64,000 nucleotides of DNA from Methanosarcina vacuolata Z-761 (GTDB lineage Archaea; Halobacteriota; Methanosarcinia; Methanosarcinales; Methanosarcinaceae), in NCBI RefSeq assembly GCF_000969905.1, contig NZ_CP009520.1:1054001-1118000 (forward strand), in the 5' to 3' direction. A model generated the notes under the pieces. The model made no database searches. It saw nothing but the letters and a program-made list of their open reading frames with translations, and was not told the DNA's origin. Positions within the stretch are counted from its first letter, which is position 1. The number at the start of each line of letters is the position of its first letter. Of the stretch, positions 1 to 10,500 are shown piece after piece. Made by a program: the position numbers and the translations under genes.

Positions 1-256
1 CTTGAGCAGCCTCATGAAAAACATAATCTACTTCATCTAATATGCTTTTCAACAAATGTTCATCTCTTATATCTCCTTCAACGAGTTCAAAATTCTTATT
101 TTCCATGAAAAAATGTATGTTTTTTCTTTTTATTGAAGGATCATAGTAGCTATCAAAATTGTCCAGACAGATAACCTCATTCCCCAATTTTAATAAACGG
201 TCAATAATATGAGAGCCTATAAATCCTGCTCCACCAGTTACCAATATTTTTTCCAT
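1..256 (-). CDS. NAD-dependent nucleotide-sugar epimerase, N-terminal part (UDP-glucuronate 4-epimerase-like)
   Basis: Partial gene; 85 residues are visible and the rest lies beyond the left edge. The protein opens MEKILVTGGAGFIGSH, the NAD-binding Rossmann signature (TGGxGFIG) of extended short-chain dehydrogenases. It continues with LDNFDSYYDPSIKRKN, a stretch typical of UDP-glucuronate 4-epimerases of the CapI type, then a GDIRD motif. The catalytic Tyr/Lys region is outside the window. The ATG at 254-256 is preceded by GGAGAG. It lies 67 bp downstream of another epimerase on the same strand, so it is probably the third gene of a nucleotide-sugar operon feeding surface polysaccharide or protein glycosylation. 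The exact substrate is inferred. Confidence 0.8.
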   Translation of the reverse strand, partial: MEKILVTGGAGFIGSHIIDRLLKLGNEVICLDNFDSYYDPSIKRKNIHFFMENKNFELVEGDIRDEHLLKSILDEVDYVFHEAAQ

Positions 257-323
257 TTATACTCTCCCTTGCACATTTCAAAATCCAAAAATTTCCGTTT
301 ATGTTTTTATTTTTTTAAGTTTA

Positions 324-1256
324 TTACTGGACATTTTTAAACCACTCTACTGTTGCAATTAATTCTTTTTTAAATTCATTTTTCGGATTATACCCGAATT
401 CTTTAGCTTTTGATATATCTGCCAGAGAATGTTTGATATCTCCAGGTCTTGGTTCTGCATGTATTGATTTTATTTCCTTTCCCAGTATTTCATTAATGTA
501 ATCGGCTAGTTGATTAATTGTAATTCTTCTACCACATGCTATATTGAAAATTCCAGTTTTCTTAGACTCACAGGAAAGAATATTCGCATCAACAACGTTT
601 TTGACAAAAGTGAAATCTCTGCTTTGTTCTCCGTCTCCGTATATCACGGGACTCTCATCGTTTAAAATTGAAGTTATGAAGTTTGGGATTACAGCTGCAT
701 ATTGAGAATTTGGGTCCTGACGTGGGCCAAAAACGTTGAAATATCTTAAGCTGACTGTTGGAAGGCCATAAAGGTCTTGAAAAACCCTGCAGTACATTTC
801 TCCGGTTGCTTTTGTAATTGCATATGGAGACATCGGGTTTATTGGCATATCCTCTCTTTTTGGGAGAGTTGGAGTGTCACCATATACCGAAGAGGACGAC
901 GAAAATATTACTTTCTTAATTCCAGCGTCTTTTGCAGCTATCAGAACATTCAGTGTTCCTGTGACATTCGAGTTATTTGAACTAAAAGGATCTTTCACGC
1001 TTCTTGGAACACTGGGAATTGCTGCAAGATGGAAGACATAGTCCTTGTCTTTGAAAATTTCTGTTAAGTTCAAGTCTACTATACTACCTTTTATTACAGT
1101 TAAATTTTTGTGGTCGAGTAGATGTCTTATATTTTCAATCTTACCTGTAGATTCATTATCAATAATTGTTACTTCATTATCTTCAAGTAGTTTCTCAGCA
1201 AGATGGGAACCAATGAACCCCATTCCACCTGTGACTACTACATTTTTAGTTTTCAA
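324..1256 (-). CDS. NAD-dependent epimerase/dehydratase (UDP-sugar 4-epimerase-like)
   Basis: Extended short-chain dehydrogenase of 310 residues. It has the NAD-binding motif [10 protein letters not shown] near the N-terminus, a Ser-rich strand ([10 protein letters not shown]), the catalytic YAITK (Tyr-x3-Lys) and the conserved [10 protein letters not shown]. These features fit the UDP-glucose/UDP-GlcNAc 4-epimerase group, which inverts C4 of a UDP-linked sugar in the cytoplasm. I place the start at TTG (1254-1256), because AGAGGGG sits just upstream of it; the longer frame opening at 1286 would put ten atypical residues before the Rossmann strand. It lies 32 bp downstream of the UDP-sugar dehydrogenase and is probably co-transcribed. 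Exact substrate unknown. Confidence 0.85.
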   Translation of the reverse strand: MKTKNVVVTGGMGFIGSHLAEKLLEDNEVTIIDNESTGKIENIRHLLDHKNLTVIKGSIVDLNLTEIFKDKDYVFHLAAIPSVPRSVKDPFSSNNSNVTGTLNVLIAAKDAGIKKVIFSSSSSVYGDTPTLPKREDMPINPMSPYAITKATGEMYCRVFQDLYGLPTVSLRYFNVFGPRQDPNSQYAAVIPNFITSILNDESPVIYGDGEQSRDFTFVKNVVDANILSCESKKTGIFNIACGRRITINQLADYINEILGKEIKSIHAEPRPGDIKHSLADISKAKEFGYNPKNEFKKELIATVEWFKNVQ

Positions 1257-1288
1257 ATAATCCCCTCTGTAAAATTGTAATTGCAAAG

Positions 1289-3031
1289 TTATGAAAGCTG
1301 TTGCAGTTTTCTTTTCTGGACTTCTTTTTTGATTTGCTGAATATGGCCTCTTCCAAGGGCTTTAACTTCACAGCCAAGTTCGAAATATCTTTTGATATTC
1401 TCATCCGATAGTATTCCAAAACAGTCAATAACTGCAATAGGCCCGCCTGCCATCTCTACAATAGTTTCCGGCTCAAAATTAAGATATTCCTTGTGTGGAA
1501 CTGCGAGGATCAGGGCCTCTATATCTTTAATTGCTGCTGGAAAATCACTTTCGATTTTTAACTCTGCCAGACCTTCCTGGTTTCTGAAGAAATGTTTCCA
1601 GGAATGACCAGATGCTGGATATGTATCCTGGTTTTCCATCTCGTACCAGTGATCTACGTATGGATCATGAACACGAATCTCAGCGCCCATTTCAGTCAGT
1701 TTTCTGACTACAATTTCACTTCCACTGTATCTTGTATCGCCAACATCCTGCCTGTAACTGGCCCCGCAGATAAGAACATCTGCTCCGGCTATATAGTGCC
1801 CCATATTCCGAAGTGCATCTCGAGTAAGTTCGGCTACGTGAAGAGCTCTTGTGTCGTTTACATCAATTGCTGTGGGGGTGATCTTGAAGACCTCATCTCC
1901 ATCCTCAAAGCCCAGAATATGCTTATAAGCCCAGTAACCCAGACCTCCGTCTTTTGGAAGGCAATAGCCTCCAATCCCTGGGCCTGGGAAGATTATATTA
2001 CTGTGAGTTGGGCGCATTTTGATTGCATTAATAACTTTTATGAGATCGACACCGTTTCTTTCTGAAAAAAGACTCCATTCATTAAGGAAAGCAAGTATTG
2101 TTGCACGGTAGGAGTTTTCAATGATTTTTGCGGTTTCAGACTCAATAGGTCTATCCATTATAGTCAGAGGGTAATCTTTAGTGTTTATTACTTCACTGAG
2201 AAACTTTTCAACCTTTTCTCTTGCTTCGTCAGTACAACCTGCACAGACTCTCCAGAAGTCACGTACACTTGCCACATAATCTCTTCCAGGCATTACACGT
2301 TCAAAACTGTGTGCAAGTAACGGGGTTGAATCAATTCCACGCTTCTGGAATGCTTTTTTCAGGAGAGGAAGTGCAACGAATTCGGTAGTCCCTGGAGCAA
2401 CAGTTGTTTCTATTAGCACAAGACAATTGGGGCAGATGTTTTCTCCAATTATTTTCATGGAAGCTTCAAGTGCTGCCATATCGGCTTCACCGGTCCTGAC
2501 ATTTCCAAGTTCACACTTTACATAATCGCACTGGATATCTACCACAACAACATCGGCAAGTTTTAGACATTCGTTTGTGTATGTAGCTACAAGCGTTTTT
2601 GTTTCAAGAACACAGCGTTTTATAATCTCATCTACTTCTTTATCTTCTGATTTAACAGGAGATTGTCCTCTGTTTAGCAGTGGTATTTTCCAGTAACTGC
2701 GAGTACTTGGTCTCTGACAACCGATTACAAATTTACTATAATTCCCGTTTTCGTCTTTCGTATCTGCAATAATAGCAGCCATTACAGCTCCAACAAACCC
2801 GACACCCATCACAACGACAATCTCTTTCCCTTCTTTACGAGCTTTGTCCACAAGACCTTTAACTCTTTTAAATTCTTCTTTGTATTCTTCAGGTTCAGGT
2901 ATTGAAAATTGTTCTCCTTCCGGACTAACTGAATAATTTATAATGTTAGAAGTAAGGTCAACGGACCCACTCTTTTCACCCTGAAAGCTTTCCTGAACAG
3001 CCGAATAATTGTTTATTTGAGAAGACATCAC
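1289..3031 (-). CDS. UDP-sugar 6-dehydrogenase (UDP-ManNAc/UDP-GlcNAc dehydrogenase family)
   Basis: A 580-residue member of the UDP-glucose/GDP-mannose dehydrogenase family, which oxidises C6 of a nucleotide sugar with two NAD+. Visible are a Rossmann motif GVGFVG about 75 residues in, the central region [14 protein letters not shown], and the catalytic-Cys motif [14 protein letters not shown]-terminal UDP-binding domain has [13 protein letters not shown]. The N-terminal extension of about 70 residues and the total length exceed the usual 430-450. The start is GTG with GGAGAG upstream; an ATG follows directly. It heads an operon with two epimerases, implying synthesis of an acidic, possibly epimerised, sugar donor for envelope glycans. 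Substrate is inferred. Confidence 0.85.
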   Translation of the reverse strand: MMSSQINNYSAVQESFQGEKSGSVDLTSNIINYSVSPEGEQFSIPEPEEYKEEFKRVKGLVDKARKEGKEIVVVMGVGFVGAVMAAIIADTKDENGNYSKFVIGCQRPSTRSYWKIPLLNRGQSPVKSEDKEVDEIIKRCVLETKTLVATYTNECLKLADVVVVDIQCDYVKCELGNVRTGEADMAALEASMKIIGENICPNCLVLIETTVAPGTTEFVALPLLKKAFQKRGIDSTPLLAHSFERVMPGRDYVASVRDFWRVCAGCTDEAREKVEKFLSEVINTKDYPLTIMDRPIESETAKIIENSYRATILAFLNEWSLFSERNGVDLIKVINAIKMRPTHSNIIFPGPGIGGYCLPKDGGLGYWAYKHILGFEDGDEVFKITPTAIDVNDTRALHVAELTRDALRNMGHYIAGADVLICGASYRQDVGDTRYSGSEIVVRKLTEMGAEIRVHDPYVDHWYEMENQDTYPASGHSWKHFFRNQEGLAELKIESDFPAAIKDIEALILAVPHKEYLNFEPETIVEMAGGPIAVIDCFGILSDENIKRYFELGCEVKALGRGHIQQIKKEVQKRKLQQLS

Positions 3032-4100
3032 TCATCTCTCCAAAAATTTTCAATAAAGTTAATTATTTTCTAATCAAGTTCTGTATTTTATCTGGCCTTG
3101 TGCCAAGAATAATTACAAGCTTCATATTTTTACCTTGTCTGTGCCGGAAAATCTCATTATCTCAACTAATTTTTATCGAAAAACACTTCATAGTTATTTA
3201 ACTTCTTTGATTGACATTTATGCCATATCCCTTTGAGATATTTAGGATTTCTTTCTCTTGATTTATATTCTGCTTTGTTTTTATATAAATTATTTTTATG
3301 AACTCTTTTGCAATATAATTTTTAAATAAATCCTGTTATACATAAAAAAACTTTCCTAAATTGTACTAATATCAATGCTTTAAAGGTAAAATAAGAGTTA
3401 TTAATGTAGAACTGTCTACCTTTGAACTTGAGTCTTCCCATAAACGGTTTAATATTTAGGAATTTTTTATAATTATGGGAGACCTGAAATATATCCTATT
3501 GACCATAATAATTCTCTTGAAAAATTTAACTGGCCCACAGAGAGACTGAAAAATAAAACAAATCCAACAAAAGTTATACTTTGTCCGAACTAGTCACAAT
3601 TGCCAAAACAGTTCTTTTACCGATTATGAAGTATATAGAAAAGAGAACCTTTAAACTGACATTCCGACCATCTGCCAAATTGGAATAATAATCACTTGAT
3701 GCTGGCCATTTTGCTAATGGATTACTACCATAATTATACTTTTGTGATTTGAAATTATACAAAAGTATCAAAGATCGAAATATGAATTTGAACGAAGAAT
3801 TATTAAAAATAATTTAGCATGAACGTACGGAATAAAACTGGTTCTCCATACTCTTTTTTGATTTTCTGCTCCTTATCACATCTAAGCCTTGTATGGTAAT
3901 TCATGGATTCGTTTAGCATGGTTTGAAAAACCAAAACTAGCGTCATGACAATTTAGTTATTGATTATATGTTAAATTTGAATCGCTATCTATTGATGTAA
4001 ATCTATCAAAAATTATGCTCGATAATTAAGTTTCCATAACACTAGGACAACCTTACTACCTAATGTAATCATGCGATCGATAGTCAAAAAGGGTGAGGTG

Positions 4101-4493
4101 AAAAGTACTTTCATTTCTTTGTGCCTGTAATTTGAAGAATTTCATGTGTGTTTAATGAAATAATTATATATTTTCAAACTATACTACCGAAGAGTACAGA
4201 TAAATGCAAATGTTCGTATCATAAAAAGACAGTGTTTCAAATTTGCTGTAAATTTCAAGTAAAGTTTTTGCGTACGATGAAGAAAATTAATCTCTTGATA
4301 TGTAATTTTCTACACAATAACTTCTTGATATTTGTGATTTTACAGAAAAATTGGCACACTGCCTAAAAACCTATTCTAATTTCATAACACTTAGTATATT
4401 TATGCAAAAAGATTTAATTCTCACAAAAAACACACATGAAATCCTTCTAATCACAGGCATTAAAAATGAAAGTACTTGAAAGAACTTTCATGC
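4101..4493. repeat. Inverted pair of a 50-70 bp repeat enclosing a MITE-like element
   Basis: Left arm 4101-4153 contains AGTACTTTCATTT, then GTGCCTGT, then GAAGAATTTCATGTGTGTTT. The right arm 4426-4493 carries the same series on the other strand. A third copy lies at 56755-56822. The arms face each other across about 270 bp, with a separate element (4228-4363) between them, so the arrangement looks like a decayed mobile element with another inserted into it. Confidence 0.6.
4228..4363. mobile_element. MITE-like element, copy A
   Basis: A 136-bp non-coding element with imperfect terminal inverted repeats of about 27 bp. The left end reads GACAGTGTTTCAAATTTGCT and the complement of the right end reads GGCAGTGTGCCAATTTTTCT; both continue with GTAAA. 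Similar copies lie at 5601-5737 and about 52564-52695. Six-base TAAAAA flanks are present on both sides and could be a target duplication, although copy C shares the right-hand flank. No transposase is encoded, so mobilisation would need a full-length element elsewhere. Confidence 0.75.
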
Positions 4494-4553
4494 TAGTATA
4501 ATGAAATAAATGATAGCTACACAGAACTTATTACTAAAATTGGAGATTAGATT

Positions 4554-5591
4554 ATGATCTCTCGGTCCTATTCAGAAATAAAAGACAAAATTACTTTAAT
4601 TGATGGTATTAGTATTATTTTTATCGTACTCTTTCATGAGTTAGGCGGGATAAATCGGCCAGATTCTATATTTTTGTTAAAATATCTTGCCACATTTGGT
4701 CTAGTTTTGTTTACGTTTTCATCTGGACTTAAGATGGGGATAAATCATTCTTCAGAAATCAACGACAAATCATTTGTAAGTAAGTATTTTGTGAAGAGAT
4801 TTACTCGGCTGTATAAAGCGTATATTGGGTATACACTGCTGGCATTTGTTCCTCTATATTGCATTAGTTATATCTCAATTAATTACCTTAACCTAAATTT
4901 TGAAGGTATTGCAAATTTTTGGAATAATTTAAACATAGACGGTTTATTTAAAACTCTGATTGGAAATAATATCGTTTCTTATCAATTATGGTATCTGATT
5001 GCACTAATTGTAATAACAACTATTTGTTTTACAATTATATACTATTTTCAGATTGATACTTTATTTTATTTAGGAATACCACTACTGGCATTTGACATTA
5101 TGTATAAGGACACTTTAAAACTGTACCCTAGTATTTTGTTTAATATCATGATGTATATGCCAGCTTATATTTTTGGGATAGCCTATGGCTACAAGCAATT
5201 AGAACAAAATAAACTCTCTATTTCATATATTATTTCAATAGTTTTTGTCGCAATATTTACGGTCTCCATAATTTACCCACAATCGTTTGCATCTAAATAT
5301 GCTATTTTATTATATGGAATAACATTTCCACCATTTATGATGTTATTTTCTAGACTACTACTAAGTTGCAAATATTTAAAAAAATCATTATTACTGTGTG
5401 GAAAATATTCATTCCAAATTTATTTATTTCATTGGCCGATTATTTTACCTGTGTTGAACAGATTTATTATTAGTATTCTCAATATCAATTATTTTTTCAC
5501 TCCATATGGGGTAGCAATCCTTACAATAATTGTCTGTGTCTATGTGTACAAAGTATGTAAAATATTAAAATTAAATCAGATATTTGAGTAA
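4554..5591 (+). CDS. Membrane acyltransferase, acyltransferase-3 family
   Basis: A 345-residue integral membrane protein with about ten hydrophobic segments and the layout of acyltransferase-3 proteins, which O-acylate envelope sugars. A His follows the first hydrophobic stretch (FIVLFHELGG), where the family keeps its active-site His, and a late segment has FQIYLFHWPII, also typical. The ATG has GGAG eight bases upstream. The gene is very AT-rich and stands alone, between two copies of the same MITE-like element (4228-4363 and 5601-5737), so horizontal arrival is plausible. Its proximity to the nucleotide-sugar operon suggests, but does not show, that it modifies a surface glycan. Confidence 0.75.
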   Translation: MISRSYSEIKDKITLIDGISIIFIVLFHELGGINRPDSIFLLKYLATFGLVLFTFSSGLKMGINHSSEINDKSFVSKYFVKRFTRLYKAYIGYTLLAFVPLYCISYISINYLNLNFEGIANFWNNLNIDGLFKTLIGNNIVSYQLWYLIALIVITTICFTIIYYFQIDTLFYLGIPLLAFDIMYKDTLKLYPSILFNIMMYMPAYIFGIAYGYKQLEQNKLSISYIISIVFVAIFTVSIIYPQSFASKYAILLYGITFPPFMMLFSRLLLSCKYLKKSLLLCGKYSFQIYLFHWPIILPVLNRFIISILNINYFFTPYGVAILTIIVCVYVYKVCKILKLNQIFE

Positions 5592-5600
5592 TAGAACCCA

Positions 5601-5737
5601 GGCAGTGTCTCAAATTTGCTGTAAATTTGAAGTCAAGTTTTTGAGTACTATGAACAAAATTGATTCTTCCGATTTGGAATTTTCTACCCAATAACTTATT
5701 TAGATTTCTGATTTTTCAGAAAAATTGACACACTGCC
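5601..5737. mobile_element. MITE-like element, copy B
   Basis: A 137-bp element starting GGCAGTGTCTCAAATTTGCT and ending AAAATTGACACACTGCC, so the outer 8 bases (GGCAGTGT) are perfectly inverted and the match continues imperfectly inward. The interior (AAGTCAAGTTTTTGAGTAC and CAATAACTTATTTAGATTT) matches copies A and C. It begins ten bases after the acyltransferase stop codon. No coding capacity. Confidence 0.8.
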
Positions 5738-5794
5738 AATTTTAAATATGGAAGAGATTCACTGGAAGATATTGAGTCTCATAGGGGAGAAAAT

Positions 5795-6484
5795 ATGAAA
5801 AAATCTATCTATAATTACGTTGACCTGCCGAATCCAGGTAAAATGCCGAAAATAGATTTAAAAAAAGAGAATAAAGAACTTTACAATCCATCTGCAAAAG
5901 AAGTGTCAACTGTAGACGTTCCTGAAATGAGTTTTCTAATGATAGACGGCGAAGGCGACCCCAATACATCACAGGAATATCAGAACTCCATAGAAGCATT
6001 GTTTTCAGTATCTTATAAAATTAAATTTATCTCCAAAAAAGATAGCTCGCAGGATTATGTAGTAATGCCTCTTGAAGGACTCTGGTGGGCTGAAAATCTG
6101 GCAGATTTCAACATTCAAGATAAAAGTGGCTGGAAATGGACTGCAATGATAAGGCAGCCCGACTTCATCACGAAAGACATGATAAAAGAGGCCATACAGG
6201 AAGTAGAAAAAAAGAAAAAACTACCTGCGCTTTCCAGTATAAAATTTCAAAGCCTGCATGAAGGCTTATCAGCCCAGATAATGTACATTGGTCCATATTC
6301 ACAGGAAGGCCAAACGGTAGAGAAATTACATAATTTTATTGAAGAAAAAGGATATGAGTTTAATGGCAGCCTGCCTGGTGAAAAACACCATGAGATATAC
6401 ATAAGTGATATGCGCAGAACAAAACCGGAAAAACTTAAAACTATCATAAGACAACCCATGAAAAGAAAAAAAGTAAAATACTGA
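5795..6484 (+). CDS. GyrI-like small-molecule-binding domain protein
   Basis: A 229-residue soluble protein without a DNA-binding helix-turn-helix. VPEMSFLMIDGEGDPN near residue 45 and MYIGPYSQEGQTVEKLHNFI near residue 170 are hallmarks of the GyrI-like (SOUL/effector-binding) fold. GGLWWAENL-like and GWKWTAMIRQP segments are also typical of the stand-alone subgroup. These proteins bind hydrophobic or amphipathic small molecules; the ligand here is unknown. The ATG follows GGGGAG by six bases. It is a single gene with the MITE copy just upstream and short tandem repeats after its stop. Confidence 0.75.
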   Translation: MKKSIYNYVDLPNPGKMPKIDLKKENKELYNPSAKEVSTVDVPEMSFLMIDGEGDPNTSQEYQNSIEALFSVSYKIKFISKKDSSQDYVVMPLEGLWWAENLADFNIQDKSGWKWTAMIRQPDFITKDMIKEAIQEVEKKKKLPALSSIKFQSLHEGLSAQIMYIGPYSQEGQTVEKLHNFIEEKGYEFNGSLPGEKHHEIYISDMRRTKPEKLKTIIRQPMKRKKVKY

Positions 6485-6552
6485 ACAGATAACAAAATTA
6501 TATACAGATAACAAAATAACGAATAGATAACAAAATAATGAACAGATAACAA
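6483..6552. repeat. Tandem repeat, unit about 17 bp, 4-5 copies
   Basis: Repeated ACAGATAACAAAAT blocks separated by A/T-rich spacers follow the GyrI-like stop codon directly. No coding potential is evident; the minus-strand open frames across it are repeat artefacts. Confidence 0.7.
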
Positions 6553-6809
6553 GAAATTAATAGAGATCGAAACTCATTGAGAACTGCTTAAGATACTTTT
6601 TTGTTTGGATTGTTCAGATTTGTGTTTTTCCTTATTTTTCAATAATTATTAAATTTCAGGAAAATTTATTCTATTATATTTATTTAGTTTCCAACTGTGT
6701 AATAGATACACATAAAGGAGCAAAATTTGTTTTTATCATAATATAATATCTGTTGAAGTTAAGTTATATACAAAATCTCAATAAGTTTTGACAATTTGAA
6801 GGAACTGAA

Positions 6810-7370
6810 ATGTTGACTGAGGATGAAATCTTTGCCAACGAAAATTATATTCTGGATCTCTTAAATGAAGTGAAGAGAGAAGGGATCAAAGATTACATCC
6901 AGTACATTGAAAATTCCGATTTCTTTTCGGCACCTGCAAGTACAAAATATCATAGAGATTATCCTGGCGGACTTGCGGAACATAGCCTCAATTTATTAGA
7001 GCCACTGAAATTATCGAATTCCCGCCTTAAGAAAAAAGAGCAACTTCCTGAGGATTCTCTAACAATTATTGCTTTGTGTCACGACGTCTGTAAGGAAGGG
7101 TTATATGTTGGAGACTATGGAAATTATCGGGCGTTGCAAGGCCATCCTGCAAATAATAAACATTCAGGTCTTTCTATTGAAAAGATTAAGAAACACATAA
7201 AACTGACACGCATTGAGAGGGACATAATCCTGTATCATATGGGGCTGTTTTCATGCTATGAATATGGTATGGAATATACCCCAGAGGATTTGATGAGAGC
7301 TATAAAAAGACACCCTCTTATACAGATTTTTGCGGCCATTGATATGGAAGAAACCCATTGGCAAAGATAA
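6810..7370 (+). CDS. HD-domain phosphohydrolase-like protein
   Basis: A 186-residue protein with an HD metal-binding layout: YHRDYPGGLAEHSLNL supplies the first His residues and ALCHDVCKEG the HD pair, followed by H-containing helices (HPANNKHSGLS and ILYHMGLF). It resembles the HD domain of YhaM-type 3'-5' exonucleases but lacks an OB-fold. HD proteins hydrolyse phosphate esters of nucleotides or nucleic acids using divalent metals; the substrate here is unknown. A TATA-like AGTTATATACAAA about 45 bp upstream and GAAGGA before the ATG support the start. Confidence 0.75.
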   Translation: MLTEDEIFANENYILDLLNEVKREGIKDYIQYIENSDFFSAPASTKYHRDYPGGLAEHSLNLLEPLKLSNSRLKKKEQLPEDSLTIIALCHDVCKEGLYVGDYGNYRALQGHPANNKHSGLSIEKIKKHIKLTRIERDIILYHMGLFSCYEYGMEYTPEDLMRAIKRHPLIQIFAAIDMEETHWQR

Positions 7371-7374
7371 AAAT

Positions 7375-7433
7375 CAAGCTTTTTAAGACAAAAAACCAAG
7401 CTTTTTAAGACAAAAAATCAAGCTTTTTAAAAC
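7375..7433. repeat. 22-bp tandem repeat between convergent genes
   Basis: Two full copies and a partial third of CAAGCTTTTTAAGACAAAAA begin four bases after the HD-protein stop codon. The T-runs within each unit may help to end transcription of the two converging genes; that role is inferred. Confidence 0.7.
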
Positions 7434-7545
7434 TAGTTTTTGAACTTTTTAATACAAGTCATATTTTAAGTTCAAAGCTCCTTTTCATAATAGAAAGGAC
7501 GTACATTTAAATTCCTATCCGGCTCTTTTACGCTTTAACTCTCTT

Positions 7546-10500
7546 TTATACCGCATCAAGATCTACAGCCCTGATTTCAGGAAAACTTTCTACAAGCATC
7601 TGTACGGTTTCAGGATGGCAAGTGAAATAAAAAATCTGATTATCTGATGCAAGGTCCTTTATGGCTTCACATGTGCTTTTGCAGCGTTCAGGGTCAAAAT
7701 TCACCAGCACGTCGTCAAAAACAATCGGGAGAGATTCCGAATGCCTGCCGAATTCCCTGATGAAACCAAAGCGCAGGGAGAGATAAAGCTGTTCAGCCGT
7801 TCCCCTACTGAGTTCCTGAATGCTCTTCTGGCGTCCGTTCCGGTCTTCAACATAGATTTCGGTAGAGTTGAGTGGGGAATAAATCCTCGTGTACCTGCCT
7901 CTGGTAATCTTTGAGAAAAAAGCCTGGGCTTCCACGATAACTGCAGGCTGCCTTTCCTTTTCATAGACTTTGACTGCTTTAGCAAGGATCTCACGGGCTA
8001 AGACTAGAGAAGCCCATTCCCTTGACTTTTCGTGAAGTTCTTCCAGCAGGCTTTCCTGCATTACTCTTGCAAGGGAACCTTCACTTCCTTGTTCGAGCTG
8101 TTCAATCTGATTTCGTATCGCTCCACGCCTGTCTATAGTATCCGAGGTCTCCTGTTCCAGTGCTTTCAGGCATTCTTCCAGACTGTGGTTTTCTTCTTTC
8201 AGGCCTGAAAGATCAGAATCTTGCAGTTCTTCTACGAAAACCCCGTAATCCTTTTCGCCTACGGAAACCCTCTGGATCTGCTGTTCAGCTTCTCTTTTTC
8301 TGTTTTCCAGTTCGGTCCGCTGAGCCCAGAGCCGGGCGTTTTCATAGAATTCTTCTCCGGTCTCTGCAGAACCGGAGTTCAGAAGAACTGCAAGCTCTTC
8401 AGCAGCTTCTTTATATTTATCCAGGGCTGCCTCAAGTTCAATTTTAAGTTCTTCAGATCTGGTTTTCAGTTGCTGCAGGTTTCTTGTCTCATCGGATGCC
8501 TTTTCAAGGTCTGAACGAAGTTTTTCAACCTGGGAGTCAAAAGAGATTCCGGAAAGTGAACGTCCACATACCTGCAATACTCCCGCTACCTTTGCTTCAT
8601 AGGCTTCTATCGATGTTCTGCTGGAAGCTATCTGTTCTTCAAGTTTCCGGATTGCCCGCTGCTTGTCAAAGCACGTCCGAATTACCGAAAATATTTCAAG
8701 CACACTTTCTACTGAAAGTGAAGGGTCAAGCCCGTAAGTCCCAAGCCAGCCAGTCCACTTTTCTGCCAGTGCATCACGTGCCTTTGTCTCCTCAAGGAAC
8801 CGGGTTTCCAGCTCTTCTTTTTTACGGTTAAGGCCTTCGGACTCAGCCTCAAGTTTTCTCACTCTTTCGGCCTGGTTAAATGCGAAACTCACGTCCTCCC
8901 TGAGCTTTGCGATTTCACTTTCAAGTGCAATTCCCGAAATAGGCTTTCTGCAAGCCTCCAGAATACTACAGGCTTTTTCTTCGTACTTTTTAACAGTGGC
9001 TTCTTTGAGCGTTACCTGCTTTTCCAGTTCGTTTATATTCTTTTGTTTTTCCAGGCAAGCCCTGATTGCAGAAAGGATCTCAATCACATGCTCAGGAGAG
9101 AACTCCGGGCTGAGCCCTGAAGAAGTAAGCCACCCTTTCCATTCCTGGAGAACTTCTTCCTGCTTTGCCTCTTGTGCCCGGATAGTATCTTTAAGTTCTA
9201 TATAACTTGCATTTAACTTATCCAGCTTCTTCTGGAGCTTCTCCTCCCTCTGGCGCAGCTCCCAGGTAGTCTTCAACTCAACCACGACCCTCTGCAGCTC
9301 ATCGGCTTTCTGTTCCCGTACTGAGGGGTCAGGAATGTCTTCAAAGCCACACTTTTTTGCACGGGTTTTCATGGATGCTTTCAGTGAATTAATCTCTCTG
9401 AACAGCTTTTCCTTTGAGTCCTTTACGTTCTGTTTTCGGGACTCAACGTCTTCCAGATGCTCTTCCCCTGCAAGGTGGACTGAGGACTTATTAGTAGCTT
9501 TTAAGAAGTATACCGCAGAAGTCGCGAAAAGGAGTAAAAATATGACAAGTCCGGAAAACATGGTGCCACTAATGCTTTCGTATACCAGGCCAATGCAGCC
9601 TGCAAGCAGAACCATTCCTGCAGGCCAGAGGGGTAGACCATCCTTATTTTCGGTTTCCCGAGGTCTTAAAGCTGCAAAAAGCATCTCTTCTTTTTCCAGG
9701 CTTTTGAGTTCGCCTTCTTTTTCCCTCAGGAGAGGGTGGGCCACCCTGAGATAACTTACAGCTTCAAGCTCCTGCTTCACCTCTTCAGGCCTGGGAAGAG
9801 TCGGGTATACCTCAAGTTTCTCTTTTAGGGCTTCGATTTCCTCACAGACGTCTTTAATTTCCCCAAGGGCAAGTTTGAGCCTGTCGCGGTATCTCTCAAT
9901 TGTTTTTTCTGCTTCGTCCATTTCCCTTCGTTTTCGGAATACAGTTTCTTTTGAAGGGATTGAGTGCTCAAAAAGATCAAGGGCGTTTTCGTCCCATCCT
10001 TCCCCAAGCCCTGACAGATTTTCCCTGAGTTCTGCTTTTCTATCCTGAAGTTCCTGAGTTCCGGAAAGGAGAAACTCTTTATCAGACTGGTATTTTTCGA
10101 TTCCGTTTCCAAGTTCGATAACCTGGTCTCTGTGTACGAGGAGGCTTTCTTCAAAAAGGTCGTTTTCCTGAAGGACTCTTTCAATGCTGTTAAGGACCTG
10201 CTGGAGTTCGTTTCTGGTCTCTTTTATTTTATCCTCAATTTCGTCTACTGACCTTCTCATCTGAATGACGGCTTCCTTTGCAGGAATAGAACGGTCAAAA
10301 AGCTCCAGAGCTTTCTCATCCCAGGCCGGACCAAGTTCCAGAAGAAGCTCAGAAAACCCGGCTTTTTCCTGCCTGAGGTTCATTTCCAGAGAAGGGAGCA
10401 GTTTTTCTTCAGACCTGTACTTCTCAATTCCGCTTCCCAGTTCCAGCACCGCATCTTTTTGCTTCAGAAGGCTTTCGTCAGGGGAAAGGCTTCGTTCTTT

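Larger units (their letters stand above)
3032..4553. other. Long AT-rich gene-free stretch with repeats
   Basis: No convincing gene. A minus-strand TATA-like sequence (ATTTATATAAAAAC, about 3279-3291) may serve the sugar-dehydrogenase operon, leaving a leader of more than 200 nt. A 65-codon minus-strand frame at 3574-3771 has no ribosome-binding site or recognisable similarity. The right half holds two inverted copies of a 50-70 bp repeat (4101-4153 and 4426-4493) around a MITE-like element (4228-4363), described separately. Confidence 0.6.

Noticed and set aside
3574..3771. A 65-codon minus-strand frame in the gap after the sugar operon
   Set aside because: No ribosome site, no recognisable motif, and AT-rich DNA where such frames arise easily.
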